DNA from: Psychroflexus salis
Lineage (GTDB): Bacteria; Bacteroidota; Bacteroidia; Flavobacteriales; Flavobacteriaceae
Length of the DNA: 64,000 nt
Direction: 5' to 3'
Assembly (NCBI RefSeq): GCF_014640175.1
Contig: NZ_BMGL01000003.1
Location: 1-64,000, forward strand
Part shown: positions 10,174 through 19,143 of the stretch, in pieces
How the letters are laid out: every line of letters begins with the position of its first letter
How positions within the stretch are numbered: position 1 is the first letter of the stretch
Position numbers and translations under genes: made by a program
Notes under the pieces: model-generated
What the model was told of the DNA's origin: nothing
What the model saw: only the letters and a program-made list of their open reading frames with translations
Database searches by the model: none

Positions 10174-10683
10174 ATGTCTAAACCAACTCATTTTGATTTT
10201 GAAAATTCAGTAAGCCTTAGGGTACATTTTCAATTAGAAACAAAAAAGTCTTTTACTGCTCTTGTAGAAAGTATAAAAATGCTTCCAGTTTCAACGTTAA
10301 AAAAAATCAGTTTAAAAGTAAGCGACCAACATATATGGTTAGGTATTGCTCATAAAAATAAAAAAATGTATTCTCCAAATTTGCATTTAGAATGCAAAAA
10401 AGTTTTAAATACTACGCAAATCAATGCCAAATTTGGACCTGATCCAGCATTGTGGACTTTATTTATGTTTTTGCATTTTGGCTTGGGTATTACCATAATT
10501 AGTACACTAATTATGATGTACGCAAATTTTGTATTACAAAAAAGTATCAATTTTCAAATTAGTTTATTAATCCTGTGTACTTGTATTTGGATTGCCCTTT
10601 ATTTTTATGCTAGATATAATCGTAATCGTGGAAAAAAGCAAGCTTATTTTTTACTTCATACTATAAAAGGAGTATTGAAATAA
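10174..10683 (+). CDS. Hypothetical membrane protein
   Basis: A 169-residue protein with an N-terminal soluble part of about 85 residues, rich in beta-type sequence (SVSLRVHFQLETKKSFTALV), then two membrane helices (about 92-116 and 126-145), then a short basic tail. I do not recognise the family. It lies 82 bases upstream of lemA on the same strand, but a -7 box at 10733-10740 suggests that lemA has its own promoter. Function unknown. Confidence 0.65.
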   Translation: MSKPTHFDFENSVSLRVHFQLETKKSFTALVESIKMLPVSTLKKISLKVSDQHIWLGIAHKNKKMYSPNLHLECKKVLNTTQINAKFGPDPALWTLFMFLHFGLGITIISTLIMMYANFVLQKSINFQISLLILCTCIWIALYFYARYNRNRGKKQAYFLLHTIKGVLK

Positions 10684-10732
10684 TATTCTTGTAAGGTTTA
10701 GTTATTTTAAACTACCCCATTATTTTATTATG

Positions 10733-10740
10733 TATATTTG
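10733..10740 (+). promoter_or_regulatory. Bacteroidota -7 box upstream of lemA
   Basis: TATATTTG matches TAnnTTTG exactly, 25 bases before the lemA ATG at 10766. No TTG is seen at the usual distance upstream. Confidence 0.5.
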
Positions 10741-10765
10741 ACACTCACACATCAACTTAAATTAA

Positions 10766-11323
10766 ATGGAATTATTAATCGTTATTGGAGTAATTGTTGT
10801 TTTAGTTATATGGGTTATTGCTATTTACAACAACTTAGTAGGTTTAAGAAATAGAAGAGAAAATGCATTTGCAGATATCGATGTTCAGCTAAAACAAAGA
10901 CATGATTTAATACCACAATTAGTTAATGCAGTAAAAGGATACATGTCTCATGAGCGTGAAACACTCGAGTCGGTTACCAATGCAAGGCGACAAGCTATTA
11001 ATGCGAGTACTGTAAATGAAAAAATAGCAGCAGAAAAAGAACTAGGTTCAGCTTTACAAGGCTTAAGTATTCAAGTTGAAGCATATCCAGATTTAAAAGC
11101 TAATGAAAACTTTATGCAGTTGCAAAATGAAATTTCAGATATTGAAAATAAGCTTGCTGCTGTTCGACGATTTTTTAACTCGGCTACACGAGAATTAAAT
11201 ACTGCCATTGAAAAATTTCCTAATGTTGTTTTTGCGGGAATGTTTGGTTTTCAACGCCAGCCTATGTTCGATTTAGGAGAAGCTAGAGCTGATCTAGATA
11301 AAGCTCCAGATGTAAGTTTCTAA
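10766..11323 (+). CDS. lemA: LemA family protein
   Basis: A 185-residue LemA protein. Residues 2-24 form one N-terminal membrane helix, followed by the conserved coiled helical domain (RRENAFADIDVQLKQRHDLI and later FPNVVFAGMFGF). LemA proteins are inner-membrane anchored with the helical bundle outside; their role is unclear. It is followed after 10 bases by an M48 peptidase, a pairing seen in many bacteria that suggests a joint role in envelope proteostasis. Confidence 0.92.
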   Translation: MELLIVIGVIVVLVIWVIAIYNNLVGLRNRRENAFADIDVQLKQRHDLIPQLVNAVKGYMSHERETLESVTNARRQAINASTVNEKIAAEKELGSALQGLSIQVEAYPDLKANENFMQLQNEISDIENKLAAVRRFFNSATRELNTAIEKFPNVVFAGMFGFQRQPMFDLGEARADLDKAPDVSF

Positions 11324-11333
11324 TTTTAATTTT

Positions 11334-12287
11334 ATGGCAAAATTTGTGGGTATTCAAACCCAAATTAAACGTAACAATACACGGTCAGTTCTTATATTAA
11401 TTGCTTTTCCCTTGTTGTTGTTAGCAGCTGTTTTTGCTGCAACTTATTTTTTTACCTTCGATGAATATGGTAACGCACAACCCGAAGTTGCTATAGATTT
11501 ATTTTTAGGTGCTATTCCAGCTACACTTATAATTGTTGGTATTTGGTTTGTAATTGCTTACTTTTTTAATGCAAAAATGATTGCTATGGCAACTGGTTCA
11601 AAAACCTTAAGCCGTAAAGAAAATATGCGTGTTTATAATCTCGTTGAAAACTTATGCATGAGTGTAGGTATGCCAATGCCAAAAGTGAAAATTATTGAAA
11701 GTGAAGCGCTGAATGCTTATGCTAGTGGAATTCGGAAAAGAGATTACACAGTAACTTTAACGAGAGGCTTAATTAACAAACTTGAAGATGATGAACTAGA
11801 AGGTGTAATTGCACACGAATTGATGCATATTCGAAATAATGATGTTCGATTACTTGTAGTAAGCATTATTTTTGTCGGTATATTTTCTTTTGTAGTGCAA
11901 GTAGCTTTTCGAAGTTTTTTATACGGAAGTATGACTTCACGAAGAAATAATAAAGACTCTGGAAAAGCTATGATTATTATTTTGGTAATTGCTGCTGTTG
12001 CTTACTTTATTTCACTTTTATTCAAATTTGCGCTGAGTAGAAAAAGAGAATACATGGCAGACTCCGGTGCCGCAGATATGACGCGTAAGCCTTGGGCACT
12101 AGCATCTGCTCTAAAAAAAATAGCTCCAAATCATCATGTAGATGATGTAAAAAGCGAAGATGTACAAGAATTGTTTATTGAAAATACTCCCAAAGACGGA
12201 GCAGTAGGTTTTATGGGAGGAATAGGGAAGTTGTTCTCTACGCATCCGCCCATAGAAAAGCGAATTCAGTTTTTAGAGCAATTTTAA
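11334..12287 (+). CDS. M48 family membrane metalloprotease (HtpX-like)
   Basis: A 317-residue zinc protease. The HExxH motif is HELMH, with zinc ligands His161 and His165 and catalytic Glu162; the third ligand is the Glu in SRKREYMADSGAA. Two membrane helices (about 18-40 and 55-78) precede the catalytic domain and two more lie about 173-192 and 212-232. The layout matches HtpX-type membrane quality-control proteases. It forms an operon with lemA and ends 30 bases before a strong terminator. Confidence 0.92.
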   Translation: MAKFVGIQTQIKRNNTRSVLILIAFPLLLLAAVFAATYFFTFDEYGNAQPEVAIDLFLGAIPATLIIVGIWFVIAYFFNAKMIAMATGSKTLSRKENMRVYNLVENLCMSVGMPMPKVKIIESEALNAYASGIRKRDYTVTLTRGLINKLEDDELEGVIAHELMHIRNNDVRLLVVSIIFVGIFSFVVQVAFRSFLYGSMTSRRNNKDSGKAMIIILVIAAVAYFISLLFKFALSRKREYMADSGAADMTRKPWALASALKKIAPNHHVDDVKSEDVQELFIENTPKDGAVGFMGGIGKLFSTHPPIEKRIQFLEQF

Positions 12288-12317
12288 TGTTGAAAATTCT
12301 TCGATAGAAATACATAT

Positions 12318-12359
12318 AATTCAAAAGCCGATTTATTTTCATAAATCGGCTTTTGAATT
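12318..12359. terminator. Strong bidirectional terminator hairpin
   Basis: Two 19-base arms pair perfectly (12318-12336 with 12341-12359, core AAAAGCCGATTTAT) around a 4-base loop. A-rich and T-rich ends allow termination both ways, fitting its place between the M48 gene and the convergent GH16 gene. Confidence 0.85.
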
Positions 12360-12375
12360 GAAATAAAAAACCTAC

Positions 12376-13989
12376 TTATTGCTTTATTAACTTATAAGTA
12401 TGACTTTGTTTGGTGTTTGTTTCTTTAATTAAATAAATTCCAGGACTCCATTCACTTGTATTAATTTGCACTCTAGTTGTATGTATTGAAACTTTATCAA
12501 TTAATCTACCTTGTGTGTCAAAAATGCTCAATTGTGTTCCCATGGCTTCTGCAGGAGCATAAATATGTGTTTGGTTAATTGCTGGGTTAGGCGCAATTTT
12601 TAGTTTATTTTCAACTGTAAAATCATTGCTGCTTAAATTGGTTTCTTGGTATATTCGAACATAGTCAATATCCATACTGCTTTCGGTAAAAGTAGAATCT
12701 ATGCTAGGTTCTATAGCTATGTTAAGTAAGATAAATTGATCTTTATCAAACGGCCAAGTATCTGCGTTATAGACATTAGGTTGATAGGTATAGTGCACTA
12801 CATCGTCAACACTAAAAACCATTCTGTTGGGAAACCATTCTAAGGTGTACACATGGTAATCGGTAGAAGCAGTTGGAATAACTTGTCCGCCATGGTTTAT
12901 GGTTCCACCAAAACTTGATGGTGTGTGCATGGCACTAGAAATGTAATTTTGGTTGGTTCCCCAATGTTCCATAATATCAATTTCACCGCAAGCTGGCCAA
13001 GGAGTTGTACCAAAACCTTCATTATCCCAATACGTTCCGATTTCTTCAATATTTGTTCCTAACATCCAAATGGCTGGCCAAGTTCCAACTCCTGTCGGCA
13101 GTTTTGCTTTAACTTCAACTCGACCATAAGTAAATGCAAATTTTGAGTTTAATCTAGCCGAAGTATAATCTTTAGTTATACCTTGATCTGTAAAGGTTTC
13201 ATTTTTAGCAACTATATGTAATTCTCCATTATCTAAATATGAATTATCAGTTCGGTTTGTATAATGTTGTATTTCTCCGTTAAACCAAGAATTTCCGTTA
13301 AGTGGTAAAACAGTTTGATGATGCCACTTGGTAAAATCAATAGCTCCGTTACCATCAAATTCATCAGCCCAAACCAACTCATCGTAAATGGGGTCTTCTA
13401 CAGGTTCTTCATCAGACTCTTCACCTTGAAAATAAAAATCATCAATGTAAGCTAAAACTTCGTCTGTATTGTTTTCACCATTAATTTGTATTAAAACTTT
13501 ATTTAAATCATTTCGATTTAGTGGAGCAGGAGAATCTGGACTTAGATTAATGTAATTATCATTTGCAAAATCGAAGCTAACTTCTTGCCATTCGTCTAAA
13601 ATTATGGGTTTTATAATTTCAGTTTGTGTACTCCATGGCGCTGGAATTTGATTATTTTGAAGTTTTAATGAAACTTGATTAGGCTGATTGCCTGTTACAC
13701 CACTAGAAGGAACATATATTTTAAAACTAAAAACGGTGTTGGTACCTAAATTAATGGAAGCTGAATAATTAAAGAAAGCATTTGCAAAACTTCCCCCAGT
13801 GTCATGATAACTTAGTACATTATTCGATGTATTTATACCTTCTAGATATGGATTTTCAAATGCTTCAATTACTTCGCAGTCATCTTGTTGCCAATTTATA
13901 CTGCTACTTCCTTCAAAATCATCTTGTAAAAGTTGGCTGTAAAGCGAAATATTAAATAAACATAATAGAATTAAACTTACTTTTTTCAT
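12376..13989 (-). CDS. Secreted GH16 beta-glucanase (laminarinase-type) with T9SS sorting domain
   Basis: A glycoside hydrolase family 16 enzyme. The retaining catalytic motif is EIDIMEHWG, with nucleophile and acid/base Glu separated by ExDxxE. I choose the start at 13989 (MKKVSLILLCLF, 537 aa), which begins a standard signal peptide; an upstream Met at 14007 is possible. After the signal comes a beta-rich carbohydrate-binding-like domain (about 20-190), the GH16 domain (about 205-450) and a type A T9SS sorting domain (APNP to IYLIKETN...YKLIKQ). The likely substrate is laminarin or another beta-1,3-glucan. It stands alone without SusC/SusD, so it is not in a recognisable polysaccharide utilisation locus. 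Confidence 0.92.
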   Translation of the reverse strand: MKKVSLILLCLFNISLYSQLLQDDFEGSSSINWQQDDCEVIEAFENPYLEGINTSNNVLSYHDTGGSFANAFFNYSASINLGTNTVFSFKIYVPSSGVTGNQPNQVSLKLQNNQIPAPWSTQTEIIKPIILDEWQEVSFDFANDNYINLSPDSPAPLNRNDLNKVLIQINGENNTDEVLAYIDDFYFQGEESDEEPVEDPIYDELVWADEFDGNGAIDFTKWHHQTVLPLNGNSWFNGEIQHYTNRTDNSYLDNGELHIVAKNETFTDQGITKDYTSARLNSKFAFTYGRVEVKAKLPTGVGTWPAIWMLGTNIEEIGTYWDNEGFGTTPWPACGEIDIMEHWGTNQNYISSAMHTPSSFGGTINHGGQVIPTASTDYHVYTLEWFPNRMVFSVDDVVHYTYQPNVYNADTWPFDKDQFILLNIAIEPSIDSTFTESSMDIDYVRIYQETNLSSNDFTVENKLKIAPNPAINQTHIYAPAEAMGTQLSIFDTQGRLIDKVSIHTTRVQINTSEWSPGIYLIKETNTKQSHTYKLIKQ

Positions 13990-14238
13990 TAACATAATTT
14001 TTTTCACAATATATATTATTTACCATTGTTTAAAACATCTTTTTCCTTAAAAATCAAACTAGTTAAGTTCTTGTAGTGGTTTATCTTTTAAAAGTACAGC
14101 TTCGTTCAGTTTAATTAGGAAATTATATTTAACAAAACATCAATTTAGTTGATGTTGAAAAACACAAACAATAGTAAAATCTTATATCTAAATAAAAAAT
14201 CATAAGAATAATTTAGCATCTTAAACCTATAATTTGGC

Positions 14239-14246
14239 TAGTTTTG
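14239..14246 (+). promoter_or_regulatory. Bacteroidota -7 box of the peroxiredoxin operon
   Basis: TAGTTTTG matches TAnnTTTG, 27 bases before the ATG at 14274. No clear TTG -33 element is seen, so an activator may be needed. Confidence 0.45.
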
Positions 14247-14273
14247 TTCTAAACAAATTTAAAAATTTAAACT

Positions 14274-14912
14274 ATGTCAATTGTAGGTAAAACCTTTCCA
14301 GATTTAACAGTAGATGCCATGAATGAAATGGGCGATACATTTAAAATAAATGTATTAGAAGAAGCAAAAAAGAACAATAAAAAAGTATTGTTGTTTTGGT
14401 ACCCAAAAGACTTTACGTACGTATGTCCAACCGAACTTCATGCATTTCAAGAAGCTAAAGCTGAGTTGGAAAAAAGAAATGTAGTTTTAATCGGTGCATC
14501 TTGCGACACTCCAGAAGTGCATTTTGCTTGGTTAAATACAGCTAAAGACGATGGTGGGATTGAAGGCGTAACATACCCAATTCTTGCTGATAGCAACCGA
14601 AATTTAAGTAGAAAATTAGGTATTTTAGATGTAACTAACGAACGTTATGACGACGAAACTGGCGATTATTTAGTTGATGGCGATAATGTTACTTACCGTG
14701 CAACTTATTTAATCGATGAAGAAGGTTTAGTATTTCATGAAGGAATTAACTTTATGCCTGTTGGAAGAAACGTACAAGAATTCATTAGAATGATTGATGC
14801 TTACACCCACGTTCAAAAACATGGTGAAGTTTGTCCTGCAAATTGGGAAGAAGGAAAAGAAGCGATGAAAGCAGACCGAAAAGGTGTAGCTTCTTATTTA
14901 GCTTCTAAATAA
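14274..14912 (+). CDS. 2-Cys peroxiredoxin (AhpC/Prx1 type)
   Basis: A 212-residue typical 2-Cys peroxiredoxin that reduces H2O2 and organic peroxides. Peroxidatic Cys51 lies in FTYVCPTELHAF and resolving Cys187 in GEVCPANWEEG. The sequence MSIVGKTFPDLTVDAMN is the usual start of the flavobacterial enzyme. A thioredoxin-like gene follows after 67 bases and may reduce it. No AhpF gene is seen. Confidence 0.93.
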   Translation: MSIVGKTFPDLTVDAMNEMGDTFKINVLEEAKKNNKKVLLFWYPKDFTYVCPTELHAFQEAKAELEKRNVVLIGASCDTPEVHFAWLNTAKDDGGIEGVTYPILADSNRNLSRKLGILDVTNERYDDETGDYLVDGDNVTYRATYLIDEEGLVFHEGINFMPVGRNVQEFIRMIDAYTHVQKHGEVCPANWEEGKEAMKADRKGVASYLASK

Positions 14913-14979
14913 ACTATCCATAAATAAATGTTCAAGTAAGCTTGCGCTTACTTGAACAACTAAAATAAATAAAAAAGCT

Positions 14980-15294
14980 ATGTTCCAAGAATTAAAAGAA
15001 GATACATTAAAAGAAGTAGTAGAGTCCAACAATAAGGTTGTTGTACAGTTTTCTGCAAGTTGGTGCGGGAATTGCCGTTTAATGAAGCCAAAATTTAAAA
15101 AATTAGCAGGAGAAAACGAACACATTCCTTTTGTTTTAATCGATGCTGAAAAAAATCCTGAATCTAGAAAGTTAGCTAATGTAAATAACTTACCCACATT
15201 TGCTGTTTTTGAAAAAGGGGAATTTAAAAATCAAGTACAAACCAACAAATTTGAATCTTTAAAAGAATTAGTCAATGAAGTTACCAATAATTAA
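14980..15294 (+). CDS. Thioredoxin family protein
   Basis: A 104-residue single thioredoxin domain with the active site SWCGNC (Cys29, Cys32). The usual Gly-Pro between the cysteines is replaced by Gly-Asn, which would shift the redox potential compared with classical thioredoxin. The cis-Pro is in NNLPTFAVF. It lies between the peroxiredoxin and a DUF6952 gene whose start overlaps its end by 20 bases, so the three are probably one oxidative-stress operon. Confidence 0.9.
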   Translation: MFQELKEDTLKEVVESNNKVVVQFSASWCGNCRLMKPKFKKLAGENEHIPFVLIDAEKNPESRKLANVNNLPTFAVFEKGEFKNQVQTNKFESLKELVNEVTNN

Positions 15295-15523
15295 ACATTT
15301 TCAAAAAAATAATGATGCCCAAAAGCTAGAACATACCATTGAAGTATTAGAGTCTTTTTGTGAACATCGTTCCGTTAAAGAAGATGAGATGGATGTAGTT
15401 GGAGAGCTAATAACAAATTTAGCAGGCGCAGTAGAAATGGACAAAATGGTTAAAGACGGTATGTCTGAAAAAGATGCAGCCAATGCTTTTGCTAAGCGTG
15501 TTTTAGGTTCTATAGACCAATAA
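15275..15523 (+). CDS. Small DUF6952-like protein
   Basis: An 82-residue acidic helical protein (EHRSVKEDEMDVVGELITNL). It resembles the small DUF6952-type proteins that follow a thioredoxin in flavobacteria; the family name is from memory and not checked. The start overlaps the thioredoxin gene by 20 bases, implying translational coupling. No catalytic residues are visible. Function unknown, probably linked to the peroxiredoxin-thioredoxin pair. Confidence 0.75.
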   Translation: MKLPIIKHFQKNNDAQKLEHTIEVLESFCEHRSVKEDEMDVVGELITNLAGAVEMDKMVKDGMSEKDAANAFAKRVLGSIDQ

Positions 15524-15544
15524 TCCATACCATTAAAATTTTAT

Positions 15545-15633
15545 AGAAGCCTTTATAATTTTCAATTGTTACCAATTTTCATGATTGTTTTTTGGTTTGA
15601 TTATATCTAGACAATAGAATTATAAAGGCTTCT
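15545..15633. repeat. 16-bp perfect inverted repeat with 57-base centre
   Basis: AGAAGCCTTTATAATT (15545-15560) and its exact complement (15618-15633) flank 57 bases. A run of eight T follows the right arm shortly after, so in RNA it could act as an extended terminator for the peroxiredoxin operon. The paired ends also resemble a very small non-coding mobile element (MITE). Confidence 0.6.
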
Positions 15634-15695
15634 TTATGTGTTTTTTTTACTTTATGCTGCAGTTTTAAAGTTAGGTTTAGGCTTTTTAGTTGTTC

Positions 15696-15759
15696 ACCAA
15701 AAATATTTAAAATGGAAATTTTTGGTAAACAGAAGTTAAGACGACTTTTGGTACCAAAA
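15696..15759. repeat. Clustered ACCAAAAAT dyads
   Basis: ACCAAAAAT (15696-15704) faces ATTTTTGGT (15718-15726), and a 14-bp perfect palindrome TTTTGGTACCAAAA follows at 15746-15759. They lie in a gene-free region. They could be protein-binding sites or remnants of a small repeat. Confidence 0.45.
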
Positions 15760-15855
15760 ATACTCAGTTTAGTCTAAGAAATATCGAAAGTAAGTTAGTT
15801 ACACCAACTTAACTATCAAAAGAGAATAAAATACTCCAAGATACTTTACAAATAT

Positions 15856-15876
15856 AAATTGGATGAACTCCAATTT
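15856..15876. terminator. Short hairpin before the panB stop
   Basis: AAATTGGA and TCCAATTT form an 8-bp stem with a 5-base loop, about 75 bases past the panB stop on its own strand. No strong T-tract is present on either side, so this is a weak terminator candidate. Confidence 0.3.
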
Positions 15877-15949
15877 GTTTCACTAGCGATTACTTTTCTT
15901 TTATTCAATTAATTTTTCATCTTGAGTACTTTACTAAAAAATCTTCTTC

Positions 15950-16768
15950 CTAATATTGTTCGTTTTCATTAGGGAAATCGCCAGACTTTACATCTTTATT
16001 GTAATCTTGAATGGCTTTAGTCATGATTGTGTTTAAATCGGCATAGCGTCTTAAAAAACGCGGACTAAACTCATGGTCCATTCCTAACATATCATGAATT
16101 ACTAAAACTTGGCCGTCAACTCCGTTTCCAGCACCAATTCCGATTACGGGAATACTAATACTTTTAGCTACTTCTTCGGCCAATTTTGCTGGCACTTTTT
16201 CTAAAACAAGTGCAAAACAACCTAAGCGTTCTAAAAGCAATGCATCTTCTTTTAATTTTTCTGCTTCGGCTTCTTCTTTTGCACGAACGGTATAAGTTCC
16301 AAATTTATAAATAGATTGTGGGGTTAAACCTAAATGTCCCATTACAGGAATACCAGCTTTTAAAATTCGTTTAATAGAATCTTTAATTTCACTTCCACCT
16401 TCTAATTTTACGGCATGTGCTCCACTTTCTTTCATAATTCGTATTGCAGAGCGCAAGGCTTCTTTTGGATCGCTTTGGTAACTTCCAAATGGTAAATCTA
16501 CCACCACCAAAGAACGATTAATCGCGCGAACTACGTTGGTAGCATGATAAATCATATGGTCTAAGGTTATAGGAAGCGTAGTTTCGTGGCCTGCCATAAC
16601 GTTGGAAGCAGAATCGCCCACTAAAATTACATCAATACCAGCTTTATCTACAATTTTAGCCATGGTAAAATCGTAGGAAGTTAACATCGATATGCGTTCT
16701 TTATTGGCTTTCATATCGACCAAAGATTTTACGGTAATTCTTTTATATTGCTTTTTAGCTACAGACAT
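15950..16768 (-). CDS. panB: 3-methyl-2-oxobutanoate hydroxymethyltransferase PanB
   Basis: PanB transfers a hydroxymethyl group from methylene-tetrahydrofolate to alpha-ketoisovalerate to make ketopantoate, the first committed step of pantothenate and CoA synthesis. Its 272 residues show the family motifs [48 protein letters not shown] and VKLEGG, and the C-terminal VIGIGAG. It stands alone with its own -7 box. Start at 16768 fits the family. Confidence 0.96.
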   Translation of the reverse strand: MSVAKKQYKRITVKSLVDMKANKERISMLTSYDFTMAKIVDKAGIDVILVGDSASNVMAGHETTLPITLDHMIYHATNVVRAINRSLVVVDLPFGSYQSDPKEALRSAIRIMKESGAHAVKLEGGSEIKDSIKRILKAGIPVMGHLGLTPQSIYKFGTYTVRAKEEAEAEKLKEDALLLERLGCFALVLEKVPAKLAEEVAKSISIPVIGIGAGNGVDGQVLVIHDMLGMDHEFSPRFLRRYADLNTIMTKAIQDYNKDVKSGDFPNENEQY

Positions 16769-16782
16769 AATTTTAGTTTTTA

Positions 16783-16790
16783 CAAATGTA
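16783..16790 (-). promoter_or_regulatory. Bacteroidota -7 box of panB
   Basis: The minus strand reads TACATTTG, an exact TAnnTTTG box, 14 bases before the panB ATG. No TTG at standard distance. Confidence 0.5.
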
Positions 16791-16849
16791 GGATTTTAGC
16801 TTGAATTTATCTTTTAAGAGAACAATTTCAACACTAATTCCATTTAATT

Positions 16850-18136
16850 TTAGCTATTAATTTCTTTCAATTTCGTTTTAAAGTCTTTACTAAAGTCTTT
16901 CCCAGTAGGGTATTCAAAAACTTCTAATTTAAAATATGGAACAGCGGCTAAAATATGATCAAAAATATCAGCCATAATGTGTTCGTAATTTTTCCAAATT
17001 TTATCTTTACTAAAAGCATAAATTTCTAACGGAACACCTTCTGGACTCGGAGCTAATTGCCGGCTCATTACCATCATATCTTTATTTATAGCAGGATGCT
17101 GTTTTAAGTATTCGTCTACATATTTTCTAAACATACCAAAATTAGTGAGATTTCTGCCGTTAATTAATACAGATTTGTCGGCTTTAATTCGGTTATTGTG
17201 CTCGTTTATTTCGCTAGAACGTTGCCCTACATAGTTTGTAATGAGTTGTATCTTTTTAAATTCTTCTATTTCATTTTTATTTAAAAATTGAATAGATTCT
17301 GCCTTTATTAATACTGCACGTTTAATTCTTCTCCCGCCAGATTGACTCATGCCCCGCCAGTTTTTAAACGAATCGGATATTAAATAATACGTAGGAATTG
17401 TAGTTATGGTATTATCGAAGTTTCTAACTTTTACAGAAGCCAAATTAATTTCGAATACATCACCATCAGCCCCATATTTTTCCATACTAATCCAATCGCC
17501 AATTCGCACGGTATCATTCACAGAAACTTGAATACTAGCAACAAATCCTAAAATTGTATCTTTAAAAACCAATAATAAAACAGCAGATAGTGCGCCAAGA
17601 CCAGTAAATAGTTTTGTTAAAGAACGGTCGGTTATAATGCTGAAGATTACAACAATACCAATTAACCAAACCACAATCATAAATACTTGAATGTAACTTT
17701 CTACAGGTTTATCTTTAAAAGCCTTCATGGTTTTTAAAAAATCCTTAAAAGTTAATAAAATGCTTCGTAAAAGTGCAATAATGAAAACTACAGATAAAAG
17801 GCTTACTAATTTTTCTGCATAAATTTCAGCTTCGGAGAAATCCACTAATATAGAAGGGGTTAAAACTGATATAAAGTTAATGGTTATTAAATTTGAAATA
17901 TGTAGAAAGGTTTTGTTTTTAACTAAATAATCGTCAAAATGAGTTTTAGATTTAGCGGCAATTTTATTTACAACACGCTCACCAAAAACACGCAGAACCT
18001 TGTAGATTATATAAGCCAATAAAAAAGTAAAAACCAAATTAATAAGCAAGTTTAAATACTGCGCTAAACTTTCATTCAATCCTAGGTCTTCTGTAAAAAT
18101 CCTGTAAAAATACCGAGTTATGGGTTTGGAGCTCAT
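16850..18136 (-). CDS. MscS family mechanosensitive ion channel
   Basis: A 428-residue small-conductance mechanosensitive channel-type protein. Several N-terminal membrane helices are visible (about 20-50, 85-125, 150-170), followed by the pore helix (GLGALSAVLLLVFKDTILGF) and the beta domain (VRIGDWISMEKYGADGDVFE). An insertion of about 60 residues (QRSSEINEHNNRIKAD region) separates two parts of the cytoplasmic domain; it is seen in YbdG-like members. It probably releases solutes on osmotic downshift. Monocistronic. Confidence 0.9.
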   Translation of the reverse strand: MSSKPITRYFYRIFTEDLGLNESLAQYLNLLINLVFTFLLAYIIYKVLRVFGERVVNKIAAKSKTHFDDYLVKNKTFLHISNLITINFISVLTPSILVDFSEAEIYAEKLVSLLSVVFIIALLRSILLTFKDFLKTMKAFKDKPVESYIQVFMIVVWLIGIVVIFSIITDRSLTKLFTGLGALSAVLLLVFKDTILGFVASIQVSVNDTVRIGDWISMEKYGADGDVFEINLASVKVRNFDNTITTIPTYYLISDSFKNWRGMSQSGGRRIKRAVLIKAESIQFLNKNEIEEFKKIQLITNYVGQRSSEINEHNNRIKADKSVLINGRNLTNFGMFRKYVDEYLKQHPAINKDMMVMSRQLAPSPEGVPLEIYAFSKDKIWKNYEHIMADIFDHILAAVPYFKLEVFEYPTGKDFSKDFKTKLKEINS

Positions 18137-18150
18137 GCTTAAATTTTATT

Positions 18151-18158
18151 CAAAAATA
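18151..18158 (-). promoter_or_regulatory. Bacteroidota -7 box of the MscS gene
   Basis: The minus strand reads TATTTTTG, an exact TAnnTTTG box, 14 bases before the ATG at 18136. Confidence 0.45.
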
Positions 18159-18204
18159 AGAAAGTTAGGTAGATAAATTTCAGTTAAAACAAGAAGTATT
18201 TTCT

Positions 18205-19143
18205 CTAAAAAGCAGACTTATATATTCCTGCCTGTTTTAGTTTTTCTTGAAGGTGTTTTACTAATTTCAATTCATTTGTTGAAAGCTTCAAAAGTATTTT
18301 TTGTTTAAAAGACAAGCAATTTAAATCGATTTTACTTTTAGCAAGTTTCCAATTTTGATCTTCTTGTATCTTCGATTTCAAATAAATAGAAAACCAATTT
18401 TGGTTGAGGTATAATTTTAAAAACTTATGATTAGTGCCTTGTTTTTTATATTTTTCTAAAAGGATTATGCGTTCTTTAAAACGTGGAGATTGCGACAGAT
18501 TATTCTCAGAATTTACATAATAACTAAAGGTTGTTTTAGGTATAAAAACTATATTTTTTTGTAAGCCAATGCGAATAAATAGGTCGGTGTCTTGACCAGA
18601 TGCAATATGTTTGTCGAATTTTCCAATGCAATTAAAAAACTCTTTTTCAATAACAAAACCAGAAGTAATGAGCAAATCGTGAGCTAAACTATTTTTAAAG
18701 TAGGGAAGAACCACAGTGTTTTTCGGAATTTTAAAATTGTATGTTGCTTTACGGGTACGAAATTTATGGTCAATTATTTCCGCTTGTGAAGTAAAAATTG
18801 ATTCATTTGGAAATTTCGATATGGCTTCGTGTAAAACCGATAAGTGATTTGCTTTCCATACATCGTCGGCATCTAAAAAAGCTATCCATTTAGCTGAAGC
18901 TATATCAACACCGTGATTTCTTGCAGTTGCAGCACCTTGGTTTGTCTGGCTTTTTATTGAGATCCGAGGGTCTGTAAAAGCTTCAACCTTTTGTAAAGAA
19001 CAATCTGTAGAACCATCGTTTATTATGATTAATTCAAAATCTGAAAACTTTTGCTGCAATACACTTTTAATGCAATTTTGAATGTAATTTGCTTTATTAT
19101 ACAAGGGAATTACTACAGAAAAAAAATGACTTTTAGTTTTCAT
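18205..19143 (-). CDS. Family 2 glycosyltransferase (second of a pair)
   Basis: A 312-residue GT2 (GT-A fold) enzyme. The N-terminus VVIPLYNKANYIQNCIKSVL and the metal-binding FLDADDVW are diagnostic of inverting glycosyltransferases that act on cell-surface polysaccharides. It overlaps the upstream GT2 gene by 11 bases, so the two are translated together. No membrane segment is obvious. Acceptor and sugar unknown. No other polysaccharide genes flank the pair, so they may decorate lipid A core, O-antigen or a glycoprotein. Confidence 0.9.
   Translation of the reverse strand: MKTKSHFFSVVIPLYNKANYIQNCIKSVLQQKFSDFELIIINDGSTDCSLQKVEAFTDPRISIKSQTNQGAATARNHGVDIASAKWIAFLDADDVWKANHLSVLHEAISKFPNESIFTSQAEIIDHKFRTRKATYNFKIPKNTVVLPYFKNSLAHDLLITSGFVIEKEFFNCIGKFDKHIASGQDTDLFIRIGLQKNIVFIPKTTFSYYVNSENNLSQSPRFKERIILLEKYKKQGTNHKFLKLYLNQNWFSIYLKSKIQEDQNWKLAKSKIDLNCLSFKQKILLKLSTNELKLVKHLQEKLKQAGIYKSAF

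Larger units (their letters stand above)
15524..15949. other. Intergenic region rich in inverted repeats
   Basis: No gene is recognised in these 426 bases between convergent operons. The region holds a 16-base inverted repeat with a 57-base spacer, three inverted or direct copies of an ACCAAAAAT-type word, and an 8-bp hairpin (15856-15876). These are listed separately. Confidence 0.5.

Noticed and set aside
12318-12359. Long palindrome as a transposon end or operator
   Set aside because: Its place between convergent stops, 4-base loop and A/T-rich ends fit a bidirectional terminator.
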